Notes under the pieces: model-generated | What the model was told of the DNA's origin: nothing | The model's database searches: none | The model's input: only the letters and a program-made list of their open reading frames with translations | Translations under genes and position numbers: made by a program | Source of the DNA: Alnus glutinosa | Taxonomy: Eukaryota; Streptophyta; Magnoliopsida; Fagales; Betulaceae | Direction: 5' to 3' | DNA length: 64,000 nucleotides | Assembly (NCBI RefSeq): GCF_958979055.1 | Contig: NC_084891.1 | Location: 21,888,001-21,952,000, forward strand | Part shown: positions 34,793 to 46,150 of the stretch, piece after piece | Numbering within the stretch: position 1 is the first letter of the stretch | Layout of the letters: each line of letters starts with the position of its first letter

Positions 34793-37705
34793 TTAACTTT
34801 TGTAAAATTGAAGCTCATATTTTGTGAAGGAAGTAGACAGCATCAGCATATGATTGATGGTCGTGGCCCATGTCTTGTAGCGCTGATAACCGTCCGCCAT
34901 ATCTAGCTTGAACGTCCCCCTACTTGTCGTTAGCACGATCAGATAACATGTTTTGGTGTCCTCACCTTCTGTGTCTTTATACAGCTCAGCGTGTAGGTCC
35001 AGCACAATACCTTAAACCCAAAACAAAAAAAGAAAAAAAAAAAAGAAAAAAGAAAAGAAAAAGAAAAAGGAAAGATTAAGGTGATATCTATATATCAACG
35101 TTTTCTAAAAATGTGTAACTCATTTAGGGTTGTTAAGGTTATAAATTGTAGATTGTCCCACATTGGTTATTGATGTGTGTATTTGTATTATTGGTCCTTA
35201 AATATAGGTTTCGATCTCCTGTACAGTATTATGTGTAATTCAATATACAATTGTTTTCTCTACATAGTACTAGAGTAAATGTCATGAGTTAGAATAGTAG
35301 TGTATTCATCATTCATTTTTTATTTCAATTAAATATTCCACGTTTTGGGCCGGGAGTTTGAACTCGGACGTGAAAAAGAGATTAAATTCTTTCATTCCTA
35401 TTAGCTTAAGCTTTTGAGATAATTGATGATTTAACAATGATTATCATCTAATTAATAGTCTATATATGAATAATAATCTTTTGAAACAACTGCCATAAAG
35501 CATAAGATTAATTAATTTATACCATTTCCATTGAAAATTAATGACTAAATTATCAAAAAGGTGAAATGTATAGAGAGGGAAAGTAAGAGAAAGACACACT
35601 TTCTTTCTTATTTTTCCACAGATTGTGCTTCTTCCTTATTTGAAGAATAACCTGCAAAGTTAAAACAATAATTAACGGGTTAATTAGGCTAGGCCACAAC
35701 TAATTAAGCCATATTCTCAAGCAACAAATTAACTAGAGCATCAAGAACAAAAAAATTTCAAAAATAACATGCCAGACAATTGATTCTATATTGCGCATAA
35801 GTTTATAGTTAATTCTTCTGAACTTTATATTAAAAGCAGTGCAGACTTTACAGCTAATTTACACGTTAATTGACACAATTAATATTAGCATACGGGTCAT
35901 ACGTACCTTGGCTTCGCTGTTGAGGATGACTGACACTGTTCTCACCGAGTACTTTCCTGTTTAATTACACATTAATTATTCAAATACACAAATAAATCTG
36001 GGATAAAACACATAAGAAAGAACTTCTTGAGGGTTGAAAAACAATTTAATACACATTATTATTCAATAATGAGTTTATATTAAATTATCACTTGTTCTAA
36101 AAACTTAAGTTGATCGGAAAAAATGAATTTAATCATCGAATCAAATGCTTTTAACATTAACAGTTTAGATGTACATACCTTCAGGTGTTTCGACAGTGAG
36201 ATCGGCACCCTTTGCAAGGATTGTTCTATACTTGTCAAAATTGAAGTCTAAATCATTGGTGTCCTCAATAGGGAGTACAGGTGCGTTCCCATTTAATCTC
36301 TTCTTACATACTGTTCTTGCTTTCAGTGTGGCAGCTCCTTTTAATGCTGCAACAAGTTAAACAAACAACCAAAAGTCATCAATCACCAACACACAATTTA
36401 CAAATTATGGTTAACATTCGTTCTTTAATTTTTTTCTTTTCTTTTCTTTTGAAACAAGGAGTTGGCTCGATTGGTAAGTCATTTAATCTTAGTGTTTCAT
36501 GAAGGATTCGGTCTAAAGTTCGAGCTTTATCCAACCTAAATGGAAAAAAGGCACTTTGCACGGTGTCCTGATAATCTAGTCGGGGCAAAACCCAAATAAT
36601 GCGTTTAAAAAAAAAAAATAAAAAATAAAAACTACAGGAGGAGGATATATAGTTTTACATGTTGTAGCTGCAGCTGTGAGTGTTAAGATGTCACTCGCAT
36701 TTGTACCACTCATGGCTGAACCTATCAAACTGCTGAGCTGCTCCCTTTTTGCCCCCATAGCTTCCGCCACTTTTGCACACTGTGCCGCAACCAAAGCAGC
36801 TGCGGAGGCCACCGCCGCTTCCTTGGCGGTGCTTGGCTCGTCCTTTTTAGAGTTTTCAGCAGCAATGGCAGCGAGTGCTGCCGCCACGCTGGCCACTGAT
36901 ATTGCTGCATGAACTTCAGCTCTTCGTAGCCTCCCCTCTTCTTTGCGCCTTTGTTTAATTTCTTTCAACCATTTCTTCATGGACACATTCTTGAATGGAA
37001 GTACTATGTTCCATGGCAACTGCATGAAACGTACGTTTCAGTTGATTATTTGTTCTTGTTGTTGTAGTACTCTTGTAGAAAGATGAACAAGGAAATAAAG
37101 CTCTCAAGTATTGTCGAATTGCGTACCCATTTCTTCTGGAAATAGCTATTGTAGTTTAATTCCGGGTGCATTGCTTGCTGCATCCATATCAAAGACTGGA
37201 AAGAGATGAAAAAGAAAACAAAAATCTCTATTATTTACGAATATGTAGATCAGTGATGATAGTATATATTTATAATGATGCACCATTAATTCTAAAAGTT
37301 AAGCTTTTAAAAAAAAAAAAAATTTAATCATTTTAATCAATACTTTAACAAATTGTACCTTCACATCGTCGGATTTCCATGGTGGTAGAGACTTAAAATC
37401 TGAATCGTCCATCTTCTGCAAGTTAAAATATCTTAATTCATTTCCTCTTGGCCCAACAAGAAGTACACCTAGATCTAAAAGAGCAAATCTATTTATTTCC
37501 TTCTGTGATGAATAATTTCACTCACCATGAAAGGAGATTTGGCGTTGCTTTCGAATGGCTTGATTGAGTTATCAAGGATAACGAGTGGTCCGTCTTCTAG
37601 CTCCGGTTGCAAGGCTTGTACAGCAAAGTTGCACCATGCATGCGAAAGAAAATCCATACTCTCGGGATGTGCATCCGAAGGCGTTGGATTCAAATTTGAA
37701 GCCAT
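34793..37705 (-). CDS. VAN3-binding protein/FORKED-like (DUF828 + PH_2), 8 exons
   Basis: Relative of Arabidopsis VAN3-binding protein (VAB) and FORKED proteins, which work with the ARF-GAP VAN3 in vesicle traffic, PIN/auxin routing and leaf-vein continuity. Exons (minus): 37705-37526, 37415-37359, 37195-37127, 37019-36659, 36346-36179, 35956-35907, 35651-35600, 35010-34793. Junctions are GT..AG with matching phases; the product is 384 residues. Residues 10-30 hold MDFLSHAWCNFAVQAL, the conserved start of the DUF828 (Auxin_canalis) region. Next come LPPWKSDDVK-SLIWMQQAMHPELNY, KKWLKEIKQRRKEE, the Ala-rich HAAISVASVAAALAAIAAE segment (about 135-155), EAMGAKREQL, and LKGAATLKAR. The C-terminal third (about 245-384) is PH_2-like: KGADLTVETPEGKYSVRTVSVILN, VILQIRKKH, LDLHAELYKD, FKLDMADGYQRYKTWATTINHML. 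Exon 7 and its GTGTGT donor are the least certain. Introns hold a SINE and TRIM-related pieces. Confidence 0.87.
35020..35070 (-). promoter_or_regulatory. Long polypyrimidine tract before last exon
   Basis: A/G-rich on the plus strand, hence about 50 nt of C/T on the gene strand, just before the AAG acceptor of exon 8. Supports that splice choice. Confidence 0.5.
35130..35436 (+). mobile_element. TRIM-related fragment in intron 7
   Basis: Starts TGTTAAGGTTATAAATTGTAGATTGTCCCACATTGG and ends ATTAAATTC..CTATTAGCTTAAGCTTTTGAGAT..GATGATTTAACA at 35436. The last 56 bp match the TRIM LTR at 8261. It is preceded by TTTGAACTCGGACGTGAAAAAGAG, a purine-rich pre-LTR segment. Boundaries are approximate and two families may be joined here. 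Confidence 0.5.
36078..36156 (-). mobile_element. Solo TRIM-type LTR in intron 5
   Basis: On the minus strand, TGTTAAAAGC..GATGATTAAATTCA..CAACTTAAG..AAGTGATAATTTAA aligns over about 78 bp with the 77-bp LTR at 8261. No convincing target duplication. Confidence 0.6.
36455..36634 (+). mobile_element. tRNA-like SINE in intron 4
   Basis: Box A-like AGTTGGCTCGATTGGTAAG near 36461 and box B-like AAAGTTCGAGCTTTATCC near 36516, then a body ending in GCGTTTAAAA and an A-rich tail. It lies antisense to the host gene and ends about 25 bp from exon 4. No clear target duplication seen. Confidence 0.55.
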
Positions 37706-38189
37706 GAAATATATATCTTAGAAATGGAGGACTATAGTCAATAACATGTACAAATGCTACGCGATCAGTTCAAATATATATATAACTCAAAACATATATG
37801 CATGTATACCTGGCTAGCTAGACATATGCTAAATCACCGTCTTGTCAATGCTTTAATGTGGGTTCTCAATACCCATATAAATAGTGGATAGGAAAGGAGT
37901 TGTATATGCTTAATTAATCTAGATGGCACGACTAGAGGAGCCAGCTTTACTACCTAAATCATTAGGGTTGGTTGGATGGATAACCATAAAGTGAGTATAG
38001 ATGTGATCGATGCAGTCGAGTTGTTAGATATCAATTAAATTAATGATACTGAAATATCTTGACAAAAATATCAGCACAAGAATAATAAGAACTGAGAATT
38101 GTTTTTGGAATAATATTCTTTTTTGCTATTTACTTCGTCTAAGTTTGAATGTTATTTTTGTATTTTATTTCTTTCTTTTTCGATCTCCC
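37706..38189. other. Upstream region of the VAN3-binding-like gene
   Basis: AT-rich, with TATATATATAACT near 37776 that could serve as a TATA element on the minus strand. No gene seen. Confidence 0.4.
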
Positions 38190-38440
38190 AGTGTTTTGCT
38201 TAGAAAGTACTCAAACTTAGCTTATATAAAAATTTTCAATTCAATTTTGAAGTGTCAATAAAATTTTATTCTATGTTTTTTTTTTTTTGGGCAATTGATT
38301 AGGATCTCTCTCTTCTCTAATCATCTCTCTTTCTGAGTTCCCTTTACGGTCTTCAATTTTTAATTTTTTACTTATTGTCACTTGTTCTCGGTGTACATAT
38401 ATGCAACTTGTTCTTGTCTTCCTGTCTATACCCAAAACAT
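38190..38440 (+). mobile_element. LTR-like fragment, family C copy 2
   Basis: AGCTTATATAAAAATTTTC (TATA-like) followed by TTTTGAAGTGTCAATAAAATTTTA and CTCTCTTTCTGAGTTCC. Aligns with copies at 31.6 and 39.7 kb. Confidence 0.45.
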
Positions 38441-39359
38441 TATCAGAAAAGATGTTGGACAGGTGATATTACAGTTGGAAATAGAATTTTATTCTGGAGA
38501 GCCCTAAAGATTCAGGGGAGAGATCGAACACATGGCAACCGCTACAAGAGTATCGAAGCTCGTGGGACAAAATCTTAAAAAATAGAAATAATTAAGGAGG
38601 CCCTATCCCTTTTGTATCTTTAAATGAAAACCATGAACTCAGGCTAAGCATGAAGGGTTTTTAGATGACAAAATGGTGGGATTTCTTGCTAGAGCTGTCG
38701 AGGGCCACCACATTATCAGCACCCCTAACCACAACAAACCTAGAAAAGGAAGAGAGCGGCATCATCACCGAGCATGCACTTGGGCCATCATTGATAAAAA
38801 GGAAGACGACATGTATGATTGATGTGAACATTGATAAAAGAAAAGGAAGACGACATGTATCATTGAGGTTAAGAATTCTTTCATTAGAATAAACAGATCA
38901 TTGTGATTAAAAAGCTTCATGAAAATTAGTTGAGTAGCTTTTCATCGAGTTTTTTTTGCCTCTGAGAAATGGCCATGGGGCTCCTTAATGTTATTTTGTT
39001 GGTGATTTGCGGATCTCTGCAAATTTGCTTAAAGTGGTACTCATTACACTCATGACACGCAAATTTAAAATTTGCCTGCAGTACTAATTAGTATTTGTTA
39101 ATCGTAGGTGATGATCAACTAAGCAGGACCACCAAAAAAGATCAGCCTAGAGACTAGAGAGAGTAATGTAATTAGCTGAGATTTGAAGACGATCAAAGGT
39201 AAATAGAGGAAATGTTTGAATCTGTAACAAAGTTACGTCACAAAATTATGGTGATAGGGAGTTTACAAATAGTTGATAAAATTTAAAATTAATTATATAT
39301 ATGTGAAAGGAACAATATTATTTGGCTAAGTGAGAAAGAGGGGACAAAATGATTTTTGT
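38441..39359. other. Unassigned stretch with a small open frame
   Basis: A 75-codon frame at 38665-38892 contains a duplicated AAAGGAAGACGACATGTAT unit and no known domain; I do not call it a gene. It may be internal sequence of the neighbouring LTR element. Confidence 0.35.
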
Positions 39360-39856
39360 GGTTCTCTCTAAAAGGTCATTTATGTCGGATTATGATCTTC
39401 TCAAATTTGGGCAAGTGATTGTGAGATATTACTTATGGGATCTACCTGACTGAATAAAAATTGGGCTGCCTAACTGCTTATATGGTCATGTGAGTCCCAT
39501 AAGTGGTCTCACATAATGATGCAGGAGAAAATCAGGCATAAGATTTGAAGATTATTTATTGAATAAGATCAGCTCGAGAATGGAAAGAATTGTACAAAAT
39601 ATTTGAAGATTATGTTTAGAATAATATATATATATTACTTTCTGTAAAAGAATTTTACTTTGTCTTCAAGTTTACGGTTATATTTTATATTTTTTTTTCC
39701 TTTATTTTTCTCCAAGTATTCTGCTCAAGCTTTGCCTATATAAAGGCACATCTGTATTATTTTGGAATGAAGTTTTAAATTATCAATTAAATTTTAAGTC
39801 TTTTTTCAGAGTTATTTTTCTGTTTACTTATTTGAGACAATTAGGGGTTTTCTCTT

Positions 39857-39888
<32 letters not shown>

Positions 39889-40010
39889 CCTTTTCCTGAA
39901 TTTCATTTTCTATCTTCTATTCATAGTTTCTGCTGCTATTATACGCTGTTAGAAAAATCTTGTTTCTATCTGGTGTTACACAATCACCTGCTCGAATTTT
40001 CTCAAATTCA
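39360..40010 (+). mobile_element. LTR-like fragment, family C copy 3
   Basis: The longest family C copy. It has a promoter-like GCCTATATAAAGGCACATC near 39734, then TTATCAATTAAATTTTAAGTCTTTT, a T-run of about 29 and CTTTTCCTGAATTTC. Probable solo LTR; exact ends not found. Confidence 0.5.
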
Positions 40011-40463
40011 GACAAATAATTTGAAAGAATCCTGACTAATTTACGTCCACCATAGCCAATAAGGGTATATGGGTTTGCTTCAATTGGCAAGTGGGTATGC
40101 TCCCAACATTATTTGTTAGTTTTTTTATTGGCCAATTTGGTGCTCAAAACTAATGCATAAATGTAAGTTGTGGTGAGGTAGATTTATGCTTAATGAAATT
40201 TGTTGGTAGCATATCCACTTATCGGTTTCATCGGTCAAATTTTCTCTTAAGGGCCGATTGTATTTCATAGCCTCTTCTGCCTTGCCCTATGTTGATATTG
40301 TTTAAGGGTTCTATCCGAACATCTTTGGCTTCCAAAGAGACCTGCTCACTGTGAGCATGATTCTCGAGGTGTTGCGATTGATCTCACACTTAATCTTCTA
40401 TCTATAGCTTTTGACACTCCCATCGTTCCTAACCTTAATTTTCTATACTCTAAGCCTAATTCT

Positions 40464-41248
40464 CACTACAAAAAAATCACAATTTGGCATTGTTTATTAG
40501 TGTCATTTCATAGGCGTTGTTAGAAGGTTGTTGTGATACACTAGTAGAGAAAATAATTTTGCATTGTTTAAATGTCCAAATAATAAGAATTAGCGTCGGA
40601 TACTGTTAAACAACGTAAATGGATTTACGCCATTTAACAAAAGGGATGTTAATTGTTTAACGTTGTTTCGTGTTCTTACGAAACGATGTTAGATCTTGTT
40701 AAAAGTAAATAATAATAGTAGAAACCAACAAATAGATTCATCATCCAAGACCGAAAACAATAATAAGGTATTTTCATATTACAATATAACTGGAATAGGG
40801 GCCGGCATAACCTTGTAACCAAGCTCCTCCAAAGGTAAAACCCAAATTAGGATAAAGTAATTCCTAACCTAAAATAAGAATAACTTTGTACTAGAATGAA
40901 GATAAAGAAACACACCTGGATATCTTAAATTGGGAACCAAACACCTTTCTTCTTCCCCCTTCACCTCATGCATAGCCCCTCCTTGCCTTGCCACACACCA
41001 CCGCGTCCACCTTCTCAGATGCCGAAGAGGAAAATGTTACTAAGTCAACCACCAACAACCCTTCCCCGTGTACACCACAGCACTACGGATTTCACCGCCT
41101 ACTACGCCGCACGACACCAAAAATATTAGCATGACACTCACACCATCGTGAACCTCCACATGGTCATCCACAGATCTTTGCACCGCTCATCAACACCACA
41201 CCCAATTTGTACTGTTGAATCACACATGCATTGCACTACAAAATCTTC

Positions 41249-41284
<36 letters not shown>

Positions 41285-41298
41285 TAGGAGTGATTTTG

Positions 41299-41334
<36 letters not shown>

Positions 41335-41779
41335 TTAGATTTTGTTGTGTGTGTGTGAGAGAGAGAGAGAGGGAGAGAGAGATATGTGGGATTTTGTTTT
41401 GTGTGTGTTTGTGTGATTTTGAAATGAGGGAGAGAGATATGTGGGATTTTGTTGTGTGTGTGTGTGTGTGTATAAGAGAGCAAGAGAGAGATATGTGGGA
41501 TTTTGTTATGTGTGGAAATGACATCAACTTTATCTACTTTAACGTCAGTTTATTTTTTAAAAATAAACGACACTAATTAGTGTCGTTTACAAAAAAAAAA
41601 ATGATGCAAATTTTATGACATTTTTGAAAAACGACAACAAAAAAATTTAAATTAGCGTTGTTTATAAGGAAACGATGCAAATTTACGAAAATTTTCATAA
41701 TCGACGTCAAACAGAGATTTTAGCGTCGTTTTACTCAAACGACGTTAAAAAAGACACTAATTACCGCTTCTTTGTAGTA
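40464..41779. mobile_element. Non-autonomous CACTA element, 1,316 bp, TSD TCT
   Basis: Starts CACTACAAAAAAATCAC and ends ..TTCTTTGTAGTA (complement TACTACAAAGAA, so one terminal base has changed). It is flanked by TCT at 40461-40463 and 41780-41782, the 3-bp duplication of CACTA transposons. The subterminal regions carry repeated AAACGACGTTAAA/AACGTTGTTT-type motifs on both sides. The interior contains (GA)n and (GT)n microsatellites and no transposase, so it depends on a helper. Confidence 0.88.
41250..41500. repeat. GA/GT microsatellite cluster inside the CACTA element
   Basis: Four GA blocks alternate with GTGTGT blocks and a repeated TATGTGGGATTTTGTT spacer. Open frames of alternating Arg-Glu or Ser-Leu here are artefacts. 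Confidence 0.9.
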
Positions 41780-42025
41780 TCTCATATGACCTATTATTTC
41801 TTGGCCAACATGATTAATCCAATGCGATTGTTAACCAAGATTATAATGACTAATTTGTGGCCTATCAAGAGGCACACATACATTAGTCTTGATCGGGCAC
41901 GCTTTATGTATGCGGTCAAGGGTCACTATGTAGATCTTTGCTCCTTTATCATCCATATTATTCATGCTGCCACTCAAGAGAAGCAGCGACAACACTTTGA
42001 TGAGCATATTCCAGTTGTGCAGTAG

Positions 42026-42134
42026 ACTGTGAAGGAGGAGATTAAAGCTTTGGAGAGGAGGATTGGCACGTTGATGAAGACGACCATTGCACGGCCACCT
42101 TTGTGCGAAGAGTTAGGTTGTAGTGTTATCTTAT
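42026..42134 (+). other. Decayed retroelement coding tail
   Basis: After the stop, the frame continues readable as VKEEIKALERRIGTLMKTT, a coiled-coil-like segment common after this domain. Then it degenerates. Confidence 0.4.
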
Positions 42135-42360
42135 TTCAATAATCAAAACACGAGTTGTAAGTCTCTAAACATTTAGGTGTTTTGGTGGTAAAAGTTTGGA
42201 TTTGAATTTGCAAATTATTGCACTGGAATTAGAAAGCTTCATCTTATCTTGACTAAGATCGTGACCGAAAGAGAGCCTCATTAGCTAGAGCGTCAGCAAC
42301 TCGTCTTGACACAACTCAATGAAAAGACTTACAGAGAGTGTTGTCAGCAATGATACAATT
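42135..42360 (+). mobile_element. Truncated LTR, family A
   Basis: ATAATCAAAACACGAGTTGTAAGTC..AAACATTTAGGTGTTTT..GAGAGCCTCATTAGC matches the start of the LTR at 42762 (GATGATCAAAACAAATGTTG..). Only the first ~220 bp are present. Confidence 0.55.
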
Positions 42361-42700
42361 TTTATTCAGTTATTGATGTGTTTATATTGACACAATTAAT
42401 TTTTGATATAAATGTATATAATTTACTACAATGGTTAATCTTCCATATGAATGCAATTTATGTTATTCAAATTGTGGCAATGATTAACTACCTGCATTGA
42501 AAATGTTTCATTGATTATGGTTAAGTTGATCGAGTTGGTGTAACTATGATTTGATTTTACCAAATCTTAACGTGTGTGATGGGTTTTCTTTGTGGTTTCA
42601 GAAGACAGGTACAAGATACAACTTTTAAGTTCAATCAAAACCTACTTAGTGGTTTGATAGGCTTGGATTTGGATTCTAAAAGTTTTCTTTAATTGAAATT
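42361..42700 (+). other. Unassigned sequence between two family A LTR pieces
   Basis: AT-rich and non-coding. Presumably internal retroelement sequence. Confidence 0.35.
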
Positions 42701-43760
42701 TTGTTTTGATTTGTGGTTTTGTCACTGAATGGCCAAATTGGGAGTTTGTTTGGTTTTTAATGTTGGCCTATTCGATGATCAAAACAAATGTTGTATGTCC
42801 TTAAACGCTTACGTGTTTTTGTGGTTGTAATGTGCAGTTGTGTTTGTGAGTTTTACACTGGTGTTAGCAAATACATTAACTGGAAGTCCTGGCGTGATTA
42901 GACCAGAAGTACTCTAGAGAGCCTCGTTATCAATAGTGTCAAAAAGCCATTTTGACGCGAGTGGTCTGGAGGAGCCATCGAGAGCGTCAACAACATGTTC
43001 TAATGTAGCTCGAGTAAGAAGACTTACAATGTGTCATCAACAAAGGATGTCAGCAACACATCTTGACGCAATGGGTTCTAGTGGACCCACTGAGAGGTCC
43101 ACAAGCTAAGTTGTCAGCTGGGCGTCCTGACGCCTTTGTTAATTGGTTGTTAATACATTGAAAACCCTAGAGGCATCCTAACAGGACGACTAAGACGTCC
43201 AGACGCTGCTTAATGATTTGCATGTATTCAATGGGTTTAACGTCCACACTTGGGGTTTCTTTTCCTTTCTTTATATAAGGTTCTTTTTGGTCGATTGTGA
43301 AGTAAGCCTAAACAATCAAAGCACTTCATATTAAGAGCTTAGCTTCATTCTATATATGTTGTGAGCTAAGAAAGTCTTTTGTTGAGAGCTTCCATTGGTA
43401 ATTCTCTTGAAGTGATCATTCAAACCACATTTCATTGGTAACGAGAACAAGAAGAAAGATTGCCTAGTGAAGAGCTGGAGTTGCTAAGGCAAGAGGCAAG
43501 TGGGGGTGCTTGTCTGCGTATAGAAGTCTAAGCTGTTATAAGGGTTGTAAGTGTACTTTGCCTGTACTTCGAATCTTTCTTAGTAAATTGGTGTCCTAGA
43601 TTTGGTTGCTTCGGAGTGGTTTTAACTTTGATGCATGTATTATGTAAAGGGTTTCCACTTCGTCAACAAATTTCTTTGCTGATCGTGGTTGAAGTTTTAT
43701 TGCTTTGCACTTTGGATTAATTTTACTGCTGCAAATTTATTGTTAAAATTGCAGCATAAT
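42701..43760 (+). mobile_element. Copia-type polypurine region plus 3' LTR, family A
   Basis: TTTTGTCACTGAATGGCCAAATTGGGAG (the pre-LTR polypurine region) precedes an LTR that starts TGTTGGCC at 42762 and runs to about 43760. The LTR contains repeated GACGTCC/GTCCTGACGC motifs, a TTTATATAAGG promoter-like box near 43272 and the U5 block shared with 9.7-10.0 kb. No coding frame. Confidence 0.6.
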
Positions 43761-45390
43761 TGTTTTGTGTGCATTAGGGTCAGAACTTGTGTATCTCATG
43801 GACCAACCCATGTGCGCATATAAAACAAAAAAGGGGTAGCCTTCTTTTTTTTTCTTTTTTAAACAAAAAAAAATTAATTGGAAAAAAATGAAGAAAGAAT
43901 AGAGAGACGCAAGGGAAAGAAGCAGACAGAACGAGAGAAGACATGAAATTGAGACACAAGGGAATTTCGTCAAAGATTGATGGGTCATTTGTGGTCTGAA
44001 ATTTCAGAATCTTGTTATTGATGATAAAAGCTTCTTATTGGCGAGTGCCAATCTTTGGATTTCTTCTTCAGTTGCTTGGATTTCTTCTTATTATACTCAC
44101 ATGGTGAGATTTTTCTTTATTATTCTTGTGATGAATTGATGTTGTAATCCCATAATGTATATTTTCTTAATTAATGTGTTGATAGTCTATAGAAATTCTT
44201 CTAAGGAAGATATTTGAAGATACATTGTTGTTGTAATCCCAGAATGTATATTTAATTTTCGGCAGTATTTGTGAATTGAATAGCAATTTTTTTTTTTTTT
44301 TTTTTTTTTAAAGGGATTCTTATCCTTGTTTGATATCCAATTTTTTTGCAGTGACCAATTATTGTACTAAATAAGACAATGTTGTGTAAAGCAAATATAC
44401 GTTTGTTATATATTTTTCAATAATGAATTGACTCACCTTACTCGCAGAATCAAAATCAGTTTAAAAAGATTTATTAAAAAATGAACAGAAATTAATTATT
44501 GTTTATCATTAATTTCATTATTATTGTATTTAGCTTCCTCGTTTTGTTTTCCTTGTATCATTCCAAAGTTGCTTAGCTTTGGATGCAAGCACTCACTGCT
44601 CGTGTGTGGACTTGTAATGTCAGAAATCAATTACTTTTAAATACCATCATCATCTTCTTTTTCTTCTTTTCCATTCTGTTTAAAAATAAAAAAATTACTA
44701 CATATATCCTCTTGATCGTTTATTGGCTGTCAATATATATATTATTTATTAATTTATTTTTCTAAAAAAAAAAAAAAAACTTTGCAATCGTTTTACAAGG
44801 CTTCTTGTTGAATGCGAAACTGTAATTTTGGTGCAATACTGTAGTCTTTCAATATGGGAATGATTAGGCCCGGGGATTTGAAGGCATCTCTGGCCCATTT
44901 GGATTAAGGCCAGGCCCACATTATAGATATTCAAGCCCACAGTTAATTGAGATAAATTAGTTAGTGTCTTAAATGCAAATTTAAATATACACTAGTCATT
45001 ATTAATTGCGATAAATTAGTTATACCAAGATCCCTCTCCCAAGTATTCGGCTAAAAAAAAAATACAGTATTTATTCTTTAATTTTTTTTAAAGGTTCATA
45101 TTTATTTTTTCTTAAAGAAAACTTCAAATTAAATTTAGCATAGGTGTTGTAATTTTTTTTTTTTTAATATTTTTTTTTTCTTTTCAAAACAAAAAATATT
45201 AACAACCATCTCAAACACACTTCTTAAAAACACAAATAATAATTTTCACATTCATTAATGTCACATCAAAAAAACTTATTAAAATAAAAAACCAAATTAA
45301 CACATTAACAAAAATAGCCTAACTCAGCCTTTTAAATTTTATGCAAACGCGATGATAGGCCTCTGAAATATACTATTAATTTTTAATAAT
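43761..45390. other. Unassigned intergenic stretch
   Basis: AT-rich with T-runs near 44288-44309 and A-runs near 44765-44780. No gene, tRNA or clear element. Duplicated TGTTGTAATCCCA(T/G)AATGTATATTT at about 44141 and 44230 suggests a local duplication. Confidence 0.4.
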
Positions 45391-45409
45391 GCTATTCAGT
45401 AGATGGCAA

Positions 45410-45580
45410 ATGATATTTGTACACAGAGAAATGATCAAAACACTCACAATGTACAACAATGGTACAACAACAAGACACATTGGGGTGGGACCCAAATATG
45501 GAGTCCCACCCCAATGTGTCTTCTTGTTGTACCATTATTGTACTCCAAGAGTACAATGATCATTTCCCTTATACACACAC
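45410..45580. mobile_element. Fold-back MITE 1 of 3
   Basis: Left arm ..AATGATCAAAACACTCACAATGTACAACAATGGTAC..ACATTGGGGTGGGAC and right arm GTCCCACCCCAATGTGT..TACAATGATCATTTCCC pair over about 70 bp, with almost no loop. Confidence 0.75.
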
Positions 45581-45624
45581 ACTCATATTTGGTGTAAGAC
45601 TTATGCATGTGAGATCTATTATGT

Positions 45625-45772
45625 GAGTAATGTTTGCTGCACAACATTTGTACAACAAAACTGATATGTCTAGCATTTTTTCTTCTTTTTTTTTTATAAG
45701 AAAAAAATGTTGGGCACATCAGCTTTGTTGTACAAAGTGTGTACAAATATTGTGCAGTAAAAATTTCTCACA
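45625..45772. mobile_element. Fold-back MITE 2 of 3
   Basis: TGCTGCACAACATTTGTACAACAAA..TGATATGTC pairs with GCACATCAGCTTTGTTGTACA..TATTGTGCAGTA around a T/A-rich loop. Arms about 55 bp. Confidence 0.7.
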
Positions 45773-45790
45773 TTTTATATGCATGGGTAC

Positions 45791-45956
45791 CGAGGAATGC
45801 TACATATCATTTCCTTATCCTCCTTTTGTCCTCCCAAAATTGATGTGGCTCTTAAAATCACCATTGGATCAAAATCCAACAATGATCTATCATAAATTCA
45901 ATGGTGATTTTAAGAACCACATCAATTTTAGGAGGATAAGGGGATGATATGTAGCA
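45791..45956. mobile_element. Fold-back MITE 3 of 3
   Basis: GGAATGCTACATATCAT..CACCATTG pairs with CAATGGTGATTTT..ATGATATGTAGCATTCC over about 70 bp. GGTACC lies a few bases outside both ends, either as target duplication or as outer arm (it is palindromic, so the two cannot be told apart). Confidence 0.8.
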
Positions 45957-45959
45957 TTC

Positions 45960-46110
45960 CTCATAGGTACCACACCAAATGTAAATATATATACAAAAAG
46001 TGTATAAAAAAAATGTGTACGAATAACACATCTCTTAACTTAATAAATTGTTATATAAGTATCATACAATTTGTTAATATAACAGTAAAAGCTAACCATT
46101 AAATAACTAC

Positions 46111-46150
<40 letters not shown>

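Larger units (their letters stand above)
40295..42025 (+). pseudogene. Retroelement ORF fragment split by a CACTA element
   Basis: Left part 40295-40463 reads ..HLWLPKRPAHCEHDSRG.. to ..NFLYSKPNS. Right part from 41783 reads HMTYYFLANMINPMRLL.., then NLWPIKRHTYISLDRARFMYA, to a stop at 42025. The two parts are in the same frame across the CACTA insertion. The right part resembles the putative plant transposon protein domain found in plant gag-like ORFs (NLWP, ERARFIYAL motifs). The coding fragment is otherwise truncated on both sides. Confidence 0.6.

Noticed and set aside
38665..38892. 75-codon frame with a duplicated GGAAGACGACATGTAT unit
   Set aside because: No domain or homologue recognised and next to LTR-like fragments; probably chance or retroelement interior.
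40070..40112. tRNA-like TTTGCTTCAATTGGCAAGTGGG
   Set aside because: Resembles a box A but has no box B or tail; insufficient for a SINE call.
41148..41576. 142-codon Arg/Glu-rich frame and Ser/Leu- and Thr/His-rich frames on the other strand
   Set aside because: They are translations of GA and GT microsatellites within the CACTA element.
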